From contig JAEUKE010000138.1 in NCBI GenBank assembly GCA_016794345.1, forward strand, positions 1 to 64,000: a DNA stretch of 64,000 nucleotides, read 5' to 3'. The translations under genes and the position numbers were made by a program. The stretch is from Myxococcales bacterium. Lineage in GTDB: Bacteria > Myxococcota_A > Polyangia > Polyangiales > Polyangiaceae. Under the pieces are notes generated by a model. That model did not search any database. It was not told where the DNA came from and saw only the letters and a list, made by a program, of their open reading frames with translations. Numbering within the stretch: position 1 is the stretch's first letter; each line of letters opens with the position of its first letter. Shown here piece after piece: positions 18,547 through 28,050 of the stretch.

Positions 18547-21500
18547 TCAGTCGTAGATGCCCTTCATGCTCGCGTCCGCCATGCGGAAGTCGCGCATGGC
18601 CTGGCGCATGAAGGCGGGGACCGAGTTGTAGCGCTGCAGCGCGTCGCAGTAGTGGTTCGACGTGCAGGTGCAGCCGCTGTTGTCGGTCGGCGTGCAGGTC
18701 GGGTTGAAGTCGAAGTCGTTGATGAGCGGGTCGTACTTCACGACCGGCTTGCCAGCGACCACGGTCGGCAAACACCAGTGCGAGTAGCCGTCCGCACCGG
18801 CGACATCGGTGCACTCGAACGCGCGGGACGCGAGCTCGTTGGCGTACTCGAGCACGCGGGCGCCGACGCCGCGCTGGACGGTCTTGCCGAAGATGTCTTC
18901 GGTTCCGAACGTCTTCGCGATGTAGATGCGTCCGTCGGGCGTGTGCAGCTCGATCCGGTTGTCGAAGCCCGGGTCGTTGTCCGCGCCGAGCTCCCAGATT
19001 CCCATCATGTCGACCCACTGCGTGCGGGCGTTTTCGGGCAAGTAGAGGAGCGTCTGCGCGATCAGCCACTTGTGCTCTTCCCAGCCGACCTGCGGATCGA
19101 CGATCGCCGTGTTGGCAGGGATGAACGGGTTGAGGTCGTGCGGGATCGGCGCCAGGTTGCCGTCGACCTCGCACACGGTGCCCGAGGGGCAGCCGTAGCT
19201 GGTGCACAGCGTCGCCGTCGGGCCGGGGAAGCAGACCTCGGGCGTCGGCGTCCACCAGGAGACCCAGCCGATGCCTTGGCTCGGGTAACCCTCGGCGTCG
19301 GTCTGCGGCGCGCCGCTCGCCGATGCGGCGATACGGGTGCCCTTGACGTAGTCGTCGAGCGTGAGCTGGTTCGCGAGGAACCTGCGGTACCCATCCGGGA
19401 ACAGGTCGGCCATCGAGACCGCGCGCTGGCGAGGATCGATGAAGTCACCCAGCGAGTCGCTGATGAAGTTGTCGACGCTCTCCGTGAGGAGGTACGGCGC
19501 GTAGACCTTGTCGTAATACGACCCCACGTTCATCGTGTAGTCGCGGTCGAACTCGCCCTGGTCCTCCGACAGGCGGTTCTCGACGAGCTTGCCGCCGGGC
19601 ACGACCTGGCCGAAGTACCCGCTGCCGCCGTCGAAGATGGCGACGTCGGGGTTGCCGGGGTCCGCGAGGGCGGCGTCGTGCGCTCGCAGGATGCGGTCGT
19701 ACGGGTTCGACGGGTCATCGGCCTGGTAGAAGCCGTGTGCGCCGGTCTGCGGCCGCGTGAACTGCCTCGTGAAGTGGTCGAACGCGATGCCCGAGGCGAG
19801 GATGTTCTCCGGGAACAGGAGGTTCACGAAGCCCGGCCAGAGGGAGTCGTAGTCGTAGCCAATCTCGAGGAAGAACTGGCGGTAGATGTTCGAGAAGAGC
19901 CCGAGACCCTTCGCGCCGTCGCGCATCTTCTCGTTGTACCGGCCGAGGATACGGCCGGACTGCGTCCGAACGCTGAAGGTGGTGCGGCCCCTTCGGTAGT
20001 TGTCGAAGATGTGCCGCGCCTCCTGCTCGGTGATGAGGAAGTTGAAGAGCTCGTACGGGTCCGCGCCGGCGTCGTGGCGGTACACCGAGAGGTTGCCGAG
20101 GTCGGCCCAGCTGTCCGTCGCGAACCCGTAGGGAACACGAAGCTTGCCGGTTGCCTTCTCGACGGCCTTGCCGCCTGTCCCGTAGAAGCCTGCCGCCCCA
20201 GTCTCGCTGCTGGTTGCTGGGCGCAGGCTGTCGTAGGCGACGTAGTCGACGGTCGGGGTCTTGCACTTGGTCGCGGTGCCGTTCTGCGAGACGATGAGCC
20301 CGTCCATCAGCGAGTCCCACGTGCCGAGCGCGGCGTCGTCCCAGCTCACCGGCTTGTAGATCTCCGGGTCGACCTGGGTGCAGCCGTTGATGAGCTCGAG
20401 CTGATCGTTCAGCTGCGAGTAGTGGATGGTGTCGGCGGACGGCTGACCTTGGAGCGAGAGGTACTCGTCCCCGACGAACTGGTAGCCGACGATGCCGCCG
20501 AAGGTGTCGGTGATGTTGAGGAGCGTCGCGCGCGTCTGCGTGTTGCTCACGCCGTACTTCGCGCCGTCGTTGAAGACGCTCATGACGTCGCCGTAGAAGA
20601 AGCGTGCGGCGGCGAAGTCGTAAGCGCCGAGGCCGATCATGTCCTGGGTGAGCTCACCCGGGTAGTCCATGACGGTGGACTGCTGGAACATCCAGATCAG
20701 GTTGGAGAGCTCGGTCTCGGTCGGCGGGTCGAAGTAACGCGGACCCACGCACTCCTCCCCGGTGGCGGAGACGTCCGTGCACTTCTCCGTGACCGTGCCG
20801 TTCTTCGTGCGGAGCTGCCAGTACTGCGGCCGGAAGCCGAACGCGTAGTAGGAGCTGACGAAGTTGTGGCGCAGGCCGATGGAGTGACCCATCTCGTGTG
20901 CGATGACCGCGTAGTTGTAGCGCTGCGCGATGTACTTGCGCATCGCCTCCTGGCGCGGGTACCGGTCCGCCTTGCTGGCGCCCGGTGTCCACGGACCGAA
21001 CTTGCGCTCCATGACCTTCGTCAGGTCGGCGAGCGTGTTCGGCGCGGGGGCCATGAGCTGTTCCGACGAGAGGATGCAGGCGCCGCGGGCCGCGAGGCCG
21101 AGCTCACGAGCGCGCTCGAAGTCCCGGCGAACGCTGGGGTTGAGGTTGCGGAGGACTGAGGCGGAGGCGAGGACGCTGCTTCCGACCTGGCCAGCCGCGA
21201 GCTCCGTGCCGGCACCCTGGATCTCGGCCTTGTTCATCCCGGCGAGCTGCATCATCGGCTTGGTGATGAGCGCAGCTTCGGTCGGGGTGTTCTGGCCCGC
21301 GAGGCGGCGCGCTTCGATGTACGGGCGATCGACCGACTGGACCTCGCCGCTCGCCACCGTGCTGGCCAGCTTCTTGTTGAAGTACTGGCGCGCCTGCGCG
21401 ATCGCTTCGGGGTTCTGCTTGACGATGTCGTCGAGCTTGCGCGGGTTGTTCGCGATCTCCTCCGCGTCGAAGTTCGGCGTGCCGTTGGCGAGCGAGCGGC

Positions 21501-23691
21501 CGTCGAACATGCCGAGCTTGCGGCGCTCGACGGTGGCGCGGTCCATCGTGCCGAGCGAGCCCTTGCCGCTCGCGGCCTGGGCAGCGGCCGCCCAGTCCTT
21601 CACGTAGGTGCCGTCCGTGATCTCCTCGACCGGGATCTCACCGGCGATGTAGCCGAGCGTGTCGACGAGGCCCTGCGAGGCCAGGTCGTTCACGTGGGCC
21701 CAGACGTTGATGCTCGCGTGGACCTTCTCGCCCGTTCGCGGGTCGTCCGAGTCCGCCATGATGCCCCAGGGCGACGGCGTCTGCGGGTTGCGGATGATGT
21801 TGACCTGGTGATAACGGAGGTCGCCGATGCGGACGGTGAAGCCGTTGTCGCAGGTCGCGAGCAGCTCCTGATCGACCTTCTCGGGGTGGTCGAAGCGGAG
21901 CTCGAACTGCTCGTCGCACTCCGCCGCGGTGACGCCTTCCGGCAGCACCTTGCGCGTGTCCTTCGCCTTCACCTCTTCGGGCATCAGGCGCTGGATGTCC
22001 GCGACGCAGAGCGGTGAGTCGTCGAACTGGACGGGGCTGTGGCAGAGCGTCACCATCTCGCGCTGCTTGGCGATCTCGATGACGCCGGCCGAGTAGCCGC
22101 GAGCGCCGCCGATGGAGTCGATCTCGCCGTTGCACTTCTCGATGCGGCTCTTCGACCAGGGCTCGCCCTTGACGCGGTCGGCCCAGGCGCCCTTCGCCTT
22201 CTTGCAGTCGTCACCCTCGCGCGAGAGCTCGATGGCGTCCTGGTTCTCGTCCTGCTGGCCGCGGTACATGGGGTACTCGGCTTCGCAGGTCGCGACGTCG
22301 CCCGTCATCTTCACGCACTCGGCGTATTTGGCGGTGACGACGGCCGTACGCATGGCGATGTCCCACTCGTGGGTCGCCCACTCGGTGCTCTCGAAGTACT
22401 CCGGCTGCGAGCCCTTCGTGAAGTGCCACACGACGGGGACCTCCTTGCGGTCCCGGTAGGGCAGCGTGCACTTCTGCTCGAAGCGATCGCACTGCGAGCC
22501 GTTGCCGACGAGCGCGCACTCGTCAGCCGTGCCGTCCCCGTCCTCGTCGCGGTTGGGGTCCGCGCCCGGGGGCGTGGTCTCGGACGTGAAGCAGGCGACC
22601 TCGCACTGGCCGGGGAACTTCTCGCTCGCCGTCAGGCCCTCGCCGCACTTCTCACCCTTCTTGTAGTAGTGGTGCTTCTCCCAGATGTTGTAGCGCGCCG
22701 CGAGGCGGTACCACTGGTTGTCGGTGATGCCGTAGTTGCGGGCGTAGCCGAACCGCTCACCGTAGAAGATGCCGAAGGAGCGGAAGCGGTTTCCGTCCCA
22801 GTCGGCGGGCTGGTAGTCGCTCGGCTCGGCCCGGCGGAAGCTCATGCGGAGCGTGAGCTCGGTCGGGTTGCAGTTGCCGAACGGCTGGCTGCCGCCGAAC
22901 ACGTCGTTCGGGAGGTAGCAGGCCGGGAAGGTGTTGATGCCCCAGCCCAGGTGCGAAAGATCGATGAGGCCGGGCGTCGCGAAGACCTTCGTCGTGATGT
23001 CGAAGTAGCCCTCGGACGTCGCGAAGTGCGGCGCGTCGGGGTGGTTCGGATCGTTCACGTAATACGAGAGGGGCTCGTACGTGACGCCGCCGTAGACGCC
23101 GACGAGCGAGAGCGTGTCGAAGTCGTAGGCGTCCGTGTTGAGGTTGCGGGACCAGTCGACGCGGAAGTAGTCGCGCTGGTTCCACGGGCGGTCCGACGTG
23201 TTCTCGACGATGACGTTCGTCTCTTCGCCGGTCGACGGGTTGTAGTCCCGGCGGATGTCGAAGTGCCCGAGGATGGGGAAGGCGTACGCGACCTGCCCGT
23301 CGATCGAGCTCTCGCTGTCGCCGTGGTTGTCCGCGTTGATGATGCGGTTGTAGACGATGCGGCCGACAAGCATGTCCTCCGTGATCTCCCACTTGATCAC
23401 CGAGGTGGGCTGCGCATACGTCGACGTGAAGAGGCCGTCTTGTGCGGCGCCGTAGCCGACGTCGGTGATGGCCGCGCGCGCGTAGAACGCCGGGTCATCT
23501 CCCGTGTCGACGTAGTCCGCCCCGACGAAGAAGGACTTCGCGAGGGCGTTGGGTTGCACGCGGTTGATGGGCTCGCGCTCTTCGGCGCACCCCACTGCTC
23601 CGGTGGCAGCCAGGCTGAGCAAGCTCAGCCCGACCAGGCGTGCCCAACCCGCACCCTGAATGGTGCGAATCAGACCTCTCATCTGTCTCAT
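18547..23691 (-). CDS. Giant zinc metalloprotease lipoprotein (metzincin type)
   Basis: 1714 residues. The leader (LVGLSLLSLAATGAVGC) ends in a lipobox, so it is anchored at the cell surface or periplasm. The metzincin signature HExxHxxGxxH is complete at residues 932-942 (HEMGHSIGLRH), followed by NFVSSYYAFGF. A Met-turn-like STVMDYPGEL comes about 80 residues later. This resembles the DUF4953/DUF5117 zinc-dependent metalloproteases that carry HE-x-GHxLGLRHNF. A calcium-binding-like DPNRDEDGDGTADEC segment lies near residue 380; the last 100 residues have several cysteines. A good ribosome site (AGGAGG) lies 6-7 bp before the ATG; a second Met three codons on is possible. Substrates are unknown; predation or matrix turnover is plausible for a myxobacterium. 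Confidence 0.85.
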   Translation of the reverse strand: MRQMRGLIRTIQGAGWARLVGLSLLSLAATGAVGCAEEREPINRVQPNALAKSFFVGADYVDTGDDPAFYARAAITDVGYGAAQDGLFTSTYAQPTSVIKWEITEDMLVGRIVYNRIINADNHGDSESSIDGQVAYAFPILGHFDIRRDYNPSTGEETNVIVENTSDRPWNQRDYFRVDWSRNLNTDAYDFDTLSLVGVYGGVTYEPLSYYVNDPNHPDAPHFATSEGYFDITTKVFATPGLIDLSHLGWGINTFPACYLPNDVFGGSQPFGNCNPTELTLRMSFRRAEPSDYQPADWDGNRFRSFGIFYGERFGYARNYGITDNQWYRLAARYNIWEKHHYYKKGEKCGEGLTASEKFPGQCEVACFTSETTPPGADPNRDEDGDGTADECALVGNGSQCDRFEQKCTLPYRDRKEVPVVWHFTKGSQPEYFESTEWATHEWDIAMRTAVVTAKYAECVKMTGDVATCEAEYPMYRGQQDENQDAIELSREGDDCKKAKGAWADRVKGEPWSKSRIEKCNGEIDSIGGARGYSAGVIEIAKQREMVTLCHSPVQFDDSPLCVADIQRLMPEEVKAKDTRKVLPEGVTAAECDEQFELRFDHPEKVDQELLATCDNGFTVRIGDLRYHQVNIIRNPQTPSPWGIMADSDDPRTGEKVHASINVWAHVNDLASQGLVDTLGYIAGEIPVEEITDGTYVKDWAAAAQAASGKGSLGTMDRATVERRKLGMFDGRSLANGTPNFDAEEIANNPRKLDDIVKQNPEAIAQARQYFNKKLASTVASGEVQSVDRPYIEARRLAGQNTPTEAALITKPMMQLAGMNKAEIQGAGTELAAGQVGSSVLASASVLRNLNPSVRRDFERARELGLAARGACILSSEQLMAPAPNTLADLTKVMERKFGPWTPGASKADRYPRQEAMRKYIAQRYNYAVIAHEMGHSIGLRHNFVSSYYAFGFRPQYWQLRTKNGTVTEKCTDVSATGEECVGPRYFDPPTETELSNLIWMFQQSTVMDYPGELTQDMIGLGAYDFAAARFFYGDVMSVFNDGAKYGVSNTQTRATLLNITDTFGGIVGYQFVGDEYLSLQGQPSADTIHYSQLNDQLELINGCTQVDPEIYKPVSWDDAALGTWDSLMDGLIVSQNGTATKCKTPTVDYVAYDSLRPATSSETGAAGFYGTGGKAVEKATGKLRVPYGFATDSWADLGNLSVYRHDAGADPYELFNFLITEQEARHIFDNYRRGRTTFSVRTQSGRILGRYNEKMRDGAKGLGLFSNIYRQFFLEIGYDYDSLWPGFVNLLFPENILASGIAFDHFTRQFTRPQTGAHGFYQADDPSNPYDRILRAHDAALADPGNPDVAIFDGGSGYFGQVVPGGKLVENRLSEDQGEFDRDYTMNVGSYYDKVYAPYLLTESVDNFISDSLGDFIDPRQRAVSMADLFPDGYRRFLANQLTLDDYVKGTRIAASASGAPQTDAEGYPSQGIGWVSWWTPTPEVCFPGPTATLCTSYGCPSGTVCEVDGNLAPIPHDLNPFIPANTAIVDPQVGWEEHKWLIAQTLLYLPENARTQWVDMMGIWELGADNDPGFDNRIELHTPDGRIYIAKTFGTEDIFGKTVQRGVGARVLEYANELASRAFECTDVAGADGYSHWCLPTVVAGKPVVKYDPLINDFDFNPTCTPTDNSGCTCTSNHYCDALQRYNSVPAFMRQAMRDFRMADASMKGIYD

Positions 23692-24121
23692 CGGTCGTCC
23701 TCCTTCACTGCCGTCGCCGAGGGACCGAAGCGCCAGGATAGGGGCTTCGGTCCGAAGTCGAAGAATCCGAAAACTTGCGTGCGCGTCCGCAGGGGCGTCA
23801 GTTCCCTGTCGATCCGAAACGGGATCGACGGGAATAGAGCAAGGCCTATGCCGAACGCGTTAGCTCTTGAAACACTTCGATATCTAGATTCCTGAAGCCC
23901 AGCCGATCGCAGCCGCTGTTAGCTTCTTGTCGTGCCGCCCGAGTAGGGGGACCACGAAGGATCGCGCGCCCGGGAGGCACCAGTCCCACCGAGCCGGAGC
24001 CGCTCGTACCACAGGCGCCCCATCGATGGAACGCCACTGTCACGGGCCGATCGGGCCGTTCGTCGGGGGGGGCGAGGTCGAGTCGACTCCGGCCATCCGT
24101 CCGACTAGGGTCGCAGCCATC
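23692..24121. promoter_or_regulatory. 430-bp divergent intergenic region
   Basis: This region holds the promoters of the divergent metalloprotease and Cys-rich lipoprotein genes. It includes an 8-bp-stem inverted repeat, GACCGAAG (23723-23730) and CTTCGGTC (23745-23752), 32-69 bp from the protease start. It is AT-richer around 23820-23900. No convincing -35/-10 pair could be fixed by eye, and no RNA gene was recognised. Confidence 0.4.
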
Positions 24122-25120
24122 ATGGCTGCGCGCCCCGCCGCTCTCTTGGCCCTCGCTGGGCTGTCGCTCTTCCTCGTGCCCCTCTTCGGCTGCCCCGCCA
24201 ACCAGTGTTTCCTGAAGATCTGCACCGGCGGAGACTGCCGCTGCTCCATCTCCTCCTGTACGGAGGGTGCGGGCTACGACATCAAGCAGAACAAGTGCCG
24301 GTGTCTTCGGGGCTACTACGACATCGGCGGCCAGTGCCTGACGCAGCAGCAGGCGACGCAGTATTGCGGTCCCGGCTACGCGTGGTTCGGCAACGCCTCG
24401 ACCGGCGTCGGCGGGTGCCAGAAGCTCCAGTGCAGGCCGGGGGACAAGCTCGACGAGAAGACCGGGTGGTGCATCCCGAAGGATCAGCTCGCCCAGCAGG
24501 CCGGCGTGCAGCTCGGTCAGGGGCAGACGCTCGGGTGTCCCGCGGGCCAGGTGCTCGTGGTCGACGGCGGCAAGAGCGCCTGCGTCCCCGCGGCGCAGTC
24601 GTGTGCGAAGGACGAGGTCTGGAACGGCCAGGCCTGCCAGAAGACCGGGCAGTGCCCCACGGGCCAGCAGCTCGATCCGGCGCTCGGGCGTTGCGTTCCT
24701 TACGCCAAGGGCGGCGGGGACGACGAGCTCGTCGTCGACGTGCAGACCTGGACCATGTCGACCTACGGCCAGCCGAACGGCGCAGGTAACCCGGCGTTCT
24801 GCGCTTCGTTCGCCAAGAAGCCGCTCTCGTTCGGGGTCTCGCCGGGGGTCACCGCCACCGTCCGCGTCTCGATCCAGCTGGCGTTCCCGGGCAACGAGGT
24901 CGCGAAGGGGCAGGCGCAGTCGGTCGCCGTCTTCGACGCGAGCGGCAATCCGGTCCCGCCTTCGGGCGCCGAGGCGGTGCAGACCGCGGTGATGTCGTCG
25001 TTCGTGCCGCTGGTCGGCGGCGGCGGCCGCGCGAGCGCGCCGAGCGCCGCGACCACCGTCAAATGCACCGTGACGAACGCCAGCGCGCCGGTCGTCGTCC
25101 CCGAGACGGGCGGCGTGTGA
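24122..25120 (+). CDS. Cys-rich surface lipoprotein
   Basis: 332 residues from the ATG at 24122. The leader (LLALAGLSLFLVPLFGC) has lipobox LFGC. Residues 20-205 carry about 20 cysteines in EGF- or TIL-like spacing (CRCLRGYYDIGGQCL, CGPGYAWFGN...GGCQKLQCRPGDKLD, CPTGQQLDPALGRCVPY). Residues 210-330 form a separate beta-rich domain without a known match (ATVRVSIQLAFPGNEVAKGQ, AVFDASGNPVPPSG). The protein is exported and probably disulfide-stabilised; its partner and role are unknown. It is divergent from the protease gene. Repeat copy B starts at the base after its stop codon. Confidence 0.7.
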   Translation: MAARPAALLALAGLSLFLVPLFGCPANQCFLKICTGGDCRCSISSCTEGAGYDIKQNKCRCLRGYYDIGGQCLTQQQATQYCGPGYAWFGNASTGVGGCQKLQCRPGDKLDEKTGWCIPKDQLAQQAGVQLGQGQTLGCPAGQVLVVDGGKSACVPAAQSCAKDEVWNGQACQKTGQCPTGQQLDPALGRCVPYAKGGGDDELVVDVQTWTMSTYGQPNGAGNPAFCASFAKKPLSFGVSPGVTATVRVSIQLAFPGNEVAKGQAQSVAVFDASGNPVPPSGAEAVQTAVMSSFVPLVGGGGRASAPSAATTVKCTVTNASAPVVVPETGGV

Positions 25121-25244
25121 GGTGGCTGGTGTTTTTCGCCGATAGCTTCGCGATCTCGGCGTCGAGCGTGCTCGCGTACAGTCGTACGCTCCGCGCGACT
25201 CGCCACCGACCTCGCTCGCTCTCGACGAAAACCATCCAGCCACC
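25121..25244 (+). repeat. Convergent-junction palindromic repeat, copy B
   Basis: Terminal inverted repeats are GGTGGCTGG-TG-TTTTTCG on the left and CGAAAACCATCCAGCCACC on the right. The inner hairpin is GCGTAC-AGTC-GTACGC. The element starts right after the lipoprotein stop codon. The core is nearly identical to copies A and C. Confidence 0.8.
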
Positions 25245-25282
25245 TGCCTGAAGCTTGGGGGGGAGAAGTCGAAGCTCAGAAG

Positions 25283-25384
25283 ATGGCTTCGCGATCTCGG
25301 CGCCCTGCGTGCTCGCGTACAGTCGTACGCTCCGCGCGACTCGCCACCGACCTCGCTCGCTCTCGACGAAAACATCCAGCCACC
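25283..25384 (+). repeat. Convergent-junction palindromic repeat, copy C (5' truncated)
   Basis: Matches copy B from GGCTTCGCGATCTCGG to CGAAAACATCCAGCCACC, with a short replacement (CCCTG for GTCGAG) and without the left terminal repeat. Right-end units CATCCAGCCACCTGC recur three times, near 25232, 25373 and 25409, each followed by an (A/G)AGCT(T/C)(A/G)GGGGG-type sequence. This suggests stepwise duplication of the element end. Confidence 0.7.
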
Positions 25385-25458
25385 TGCCTGGAGCTCGGGG
25401 GGAGAAGCATCCAGCCACCTGCGGCAGCTCAGGGGGGCTCCACCTTCGCTCCGCCCGC

Positions 25459-27291
25459 CTACTTGCCCTTCGTGAGCACGCTCTGGATCACGCTCGCCTC
25501 GACCTCCTTGAGACCGCGGCAGGCGATGACGACAGAACCGTCATGCTCGAAGTTCGTCGCTTTGGGGGCGATCTTCGCGAAAGACACGGTGAGCCGCGAG
25601 CCGTCGAAGTAGGCGCGCAGCTCGCGCCCGTCGACCGCCGTCCACACCTCCTGGCAGGTGTTGCGCGACTTCGGGTCGAACACGGACCCGCGAGGCGGCT
25701 GGGGTCGGATCTTGTCCTCCACCTTGTAGACGCCGTCGCTGACGGCGCGCAGCACGAAGCGGGCCTCTCCGTCGCGGTAGTCGCTCGGCTCGAGCTGCTT
25801 GGCGTCGACGATCCGGAACTCGACGGTGTAGCCGATCTTCACGGCTTCGAACTCGGTGCCGCCCTCGGAGCGCCACTTGCCAGCGATCGCGTCGAGCGGG
25901 TCGACGGCGGGTTTTGTGGAGGCCGTCGCGGACGCCGTCGGCGCGGTCGTGCCGGGCGCGTCGGCGGTCGACGCGCTCGCGCCTTGGGTGTTCTTCGTGC
26001 GGGGCTTCGGCTCGTCCCCTTGGACGAGCGCGTAGACGCCGAGCCCGCCGAGCGCCAGCGCCGCGACCCCCACGACCGCGTAGATCCACGCGCGGCTCGC
26101 GCCGCCCTCGCCGGGCCTCGTCACGCTCGTGCCGGCCGAGGTGTGCTGGGAAGGTCGCGCCGCGGAGGCCACGGGCTGCTCGGCGGGGAGCTGCGTCGGC
26201 AGGCGCGTGACGCCGGCCGGCAGCTGCGTCGCTTGCGCGGGGAGGTGCGCGTCGAGCACGGACAAGAACTCCTCCGCGCTCCCGAACCGATCGTCCCGGC
26301 TCTTGGCGCACGCGCGCGCGAGGATGTCGTCGACCCAGGCAGGGACGTCCGACCTCGCGTCCGTGACCTTCGGGAGCGGCTCCTCCACGTGTTTTCGCAT
26401 GAGCTCGTAGGACGAGTCCGCCTCGAAGGGCACGTGCCCGGTCAGGAGCTCGAAGAAGAGGATGCCCAGCGAGTAGATGTCGACGCGTTTGTCGAGGTCC
26501 TTTCGGCCCTGGACCTGCTCGGGTGACATGTACCAGAGCGAGCCGATGACGCCCTTCGTCTTGCCTTGCCCGGCTCGCGCCTGCTCCTCCGGCTTGGCGA
26601 TGCCGAAGTCGGTCACCTTGGCCACGCCGTCTTTCTTGCGGACGAGCACGTTCGCGGGCTTGAGGTCGCGGTGGATCACGCCCTCGCGGTGCGCCGCGGC
26701 CACGCCGTGCAAGACCTGACGGAAGATGTCGGTCGCGATCGTGAAGGCGACGTGCCGCTTCTCGGCGGTGTGGCGCTTGATCGTCCGGTCGAGGCTCTCG
26801 CCGTCGATGTACTGCATGACGAGCCAGAGCCCCGTCGAGTCCTCGATGATGGCCTTGAGCTGGACGACGTTCGGGTGATCGATCTGCGCCAGCACCCGCC
26901 CCTCGGCGAGCGTGCGATCGCGCACGTCCTTGCGGTGGGCGAGCTCGGGTCGGACGGCCTTGAGCACCACGTACGAGCGGGTGTGGATGTCCTCCGCCAG
27001 GTAGACGACCCCCATGCCGCCTTCGCCGAGGACGCGATCGATCTTGTACTTGTTGTCGATCAGCGTGCCGGAAGCGAAGCGCTCCGCGCCCGGCGACGAG
27101 GGCTTCTTCGCCGTGCCCTGCGCTCCCGAGCCGAACGCGTCCGGCGACGGCTCGCCGGGCGCGGTCGAGGTGATGGTCTTGGGCGCGTCCGCGGCCAGGA
27201 CGAGGTGCGCGCCGCAGCTCGTGCAGAACTCGGCGTCAGCGACCGAGAGGGCCCCCCCACACTTCGGGCAGCGCGAGCTCGCGCCGCCCAT
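25459..27291 (-). CDS. Zinc-ribbon serine/threonine protein kinase with TM helix
   Basis: 610 residues. An N-terminal zinc ribbon (CPKCGG...CTSCGAH, residues 8-30) precedes a Hanks-type kinase at about 80-340. It has a G-loop LGEGGMGVVYLA, catalytic loop HRDLKPANVLV, DFG as VTDFGIAKPEEQ and APE as MSPEQ, so it should be active. One TM helix (YAVVGVAALALGGLGVYALV) lies near residue 400. The last 150 residues form an extracytoplasmic sensor-like domain with no recognised family. It is followed after 2 bp upstream by a SUKH-family gene in the same direction, suggesting co-transcription. Repeat copies B and C separate it from the convergent lipoprotein gene. Confidence 0.9.
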   Translation of the reverse strand: MGGASSRCPKCGGALSVADAEFCTSCGAHLVLAADAPKTITSTAPGEPSPDAFGSGAQGTAKKPSSPGAERFASGTLIDNKYKIDRVLGEGGMGVVYLAEDIHTRSYVVLKAVRPELAHRKDVRDRTLAEGRVLAQIDHPNVVQLKAIIEDSTGLWLVMQYIDGESLDRTIKRHTAEKRHVAFTIATDIFRQVLHGVAAAHREGVIHRDLKPANVLVRKKDGVAKVTDFGIAKPEEQARAGQGKTKGVIGSLWYMSPEQVQGRKDLDKRVDIYSLGILFFELLTGHVPFEADSSYELMRKHVEEPLPKVTDARSDVPAWVDDILARACAKSRDDRFGSAEEFLSVLDAHLPAQATQLPAGVTRLPTQLPAEQPVASAARPSQHTSAGTSVTRPGEGGASRAWIYAVVGVAALALGGLGVYALVQGDEPKPRTKNTQGASASTADAPGTTAPTASATASTKPAVDPLDAIAGKWRSEGGTEFEAVKIGYTVEFRIVDAKQLEPSDYRDGEARFVLRAVSDGVYKVEDKIRPQPPRGSVFDPKSRNTCQEVWTAVDGRELRAYFDGSRLTVSFAKIAPKATNFEHDGSVVIACRGLKEVEASVIQSVLTKGK

Positions 27292-27293
27292 CG

Positions 27294-27890
27294 TCAGGTC
27301 CAGTGGCCAGCGCGGAGGGCGGCCGAATCGATCGTCTTGATGCGCGGCGCCAGCGTCTCGCGGAAGGTCCGCTCGTCGTCGTCGTCCATCAGGGCGTCGC
27401 CGAAGCCCGACGCGACCTCCATCGACGCCGCGAGGATGCGGAGGAACTGCTGCAGGCTCGAGGCGCAGAGCTCGGGCTTGAGCTGATCGGTCCCGGTCAT
27501 CGTCGTGAACAGGGGACAGTCGCCCTCGGCGTCCAGCTTGGAGATGTCGAGGAAGTAGGGATCGCCGAGGAGCGCGCTCCGGGCGACGATGATCCAGCTC
27601 TTCCGCCAGCCCGGCATGGGCTCGGCGCCCTCCGCCGGGATCGCGTAGCCGACCTGCTCCTCCGCGAGCTTGGCGGCCGGGATGAACCGCACCCGCTCCA
27701 CGGGGGTTACCGTCTCTACGTCGACCGGATCGGCCGCCGCGAGAAAGGAGCGGTATCGAGCCGGAACCTTGAGGGTCTTCCGCAGGTTTTCGATCTGGGT
27801 TGGTTCGGCCTTGTCGAACCGAACCGAGATTTTCCGCTGATCGAAGGCACTCTTCAGCGCCGAGACCGCCTCGGCAAGATCGCTATCCAC
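27294..27890 (-). CDS. SMI1/KNR4 (SUKH)-like protein
   Basis: 198 residues. The N-terminal half matches the SMI1/KNR4 fold: a helix followed by PTQIENLRKTLKVPARYRSFL, then VERVRFIPAAKLAEEQVGY and an aspartate/tryptophan strand WIIVARSALLGDPYFLDIS. SUKH proteins act as immunity proteins against contact-dependent toxins or as regulators of cell-wall signalling. No toxin gene is adjacent. The gene is instead 2 bp upstream of a transmembrane Ser/Thr kinase, so it may modulate the kinase. The tail is acidic (DALMDDDDERTFRETL). Confidence 0.7.
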   Translation of the reverse strand: MDSDLAEAVSALKSAFDQRKISVRFDKAEPTQIENLRKTLKVPARYRSFLAAADPVDVETVTPVERVRFIPAAKLAEEQVGYAIPAEGAEPMPGWRKSWIIVARSALLGDPYFLDISKLDAEGDCPLFTTMTGTDQLKPELCASSLQQFLRILAASMEVASGFGDALMDDDDERTFRETLAPRIKTIDSAALRAGHWT

Positions 27891-28050
27891 CGAAGAAATC
27901 CTCGTGCACGTGGGTCGAGAATCGCTAGCCCGAAGCCTCGTGGGTAGAACCCCGGGGTACTCCGAAGCGGGGGGTCGCTCGGAGGGGCGTGTGGCAAACC
28001 GACTCGGGGGGCCTGGACCACCCGAGGGCGACTGGCATACCCCCTTTTTT

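Noticed and set aside
18502..21159. 885-codon open frame on the plus strand
   Set aside because: It is the antisense shadow of the metalloprotease gene; composition is Arg/Val/Glu-rich without any domain, and high GC keeps stops rare.
21694..23895. Plus-strand frames of 107 and 618 codons opposite the protease
   Set aside because: They are shadows of the 1714-residue protease, with no ribosome site and no motif.
25121..25418. Small open frames encoding SRASEVGGESRGAYDCTRARS-like text
   Set aside because: They come from the palindromic repeat family and read through its copies; the repeated text reflects DNA repeats, not protein conservation.
25521..25545. ATGACG...CGTCAT inverted repeat near the kinase 3' end
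   Set aside because: It resembles the activator palindrome but has a 7-bp gap and lies in conserved coding sequence far from a promoter; probably chance.
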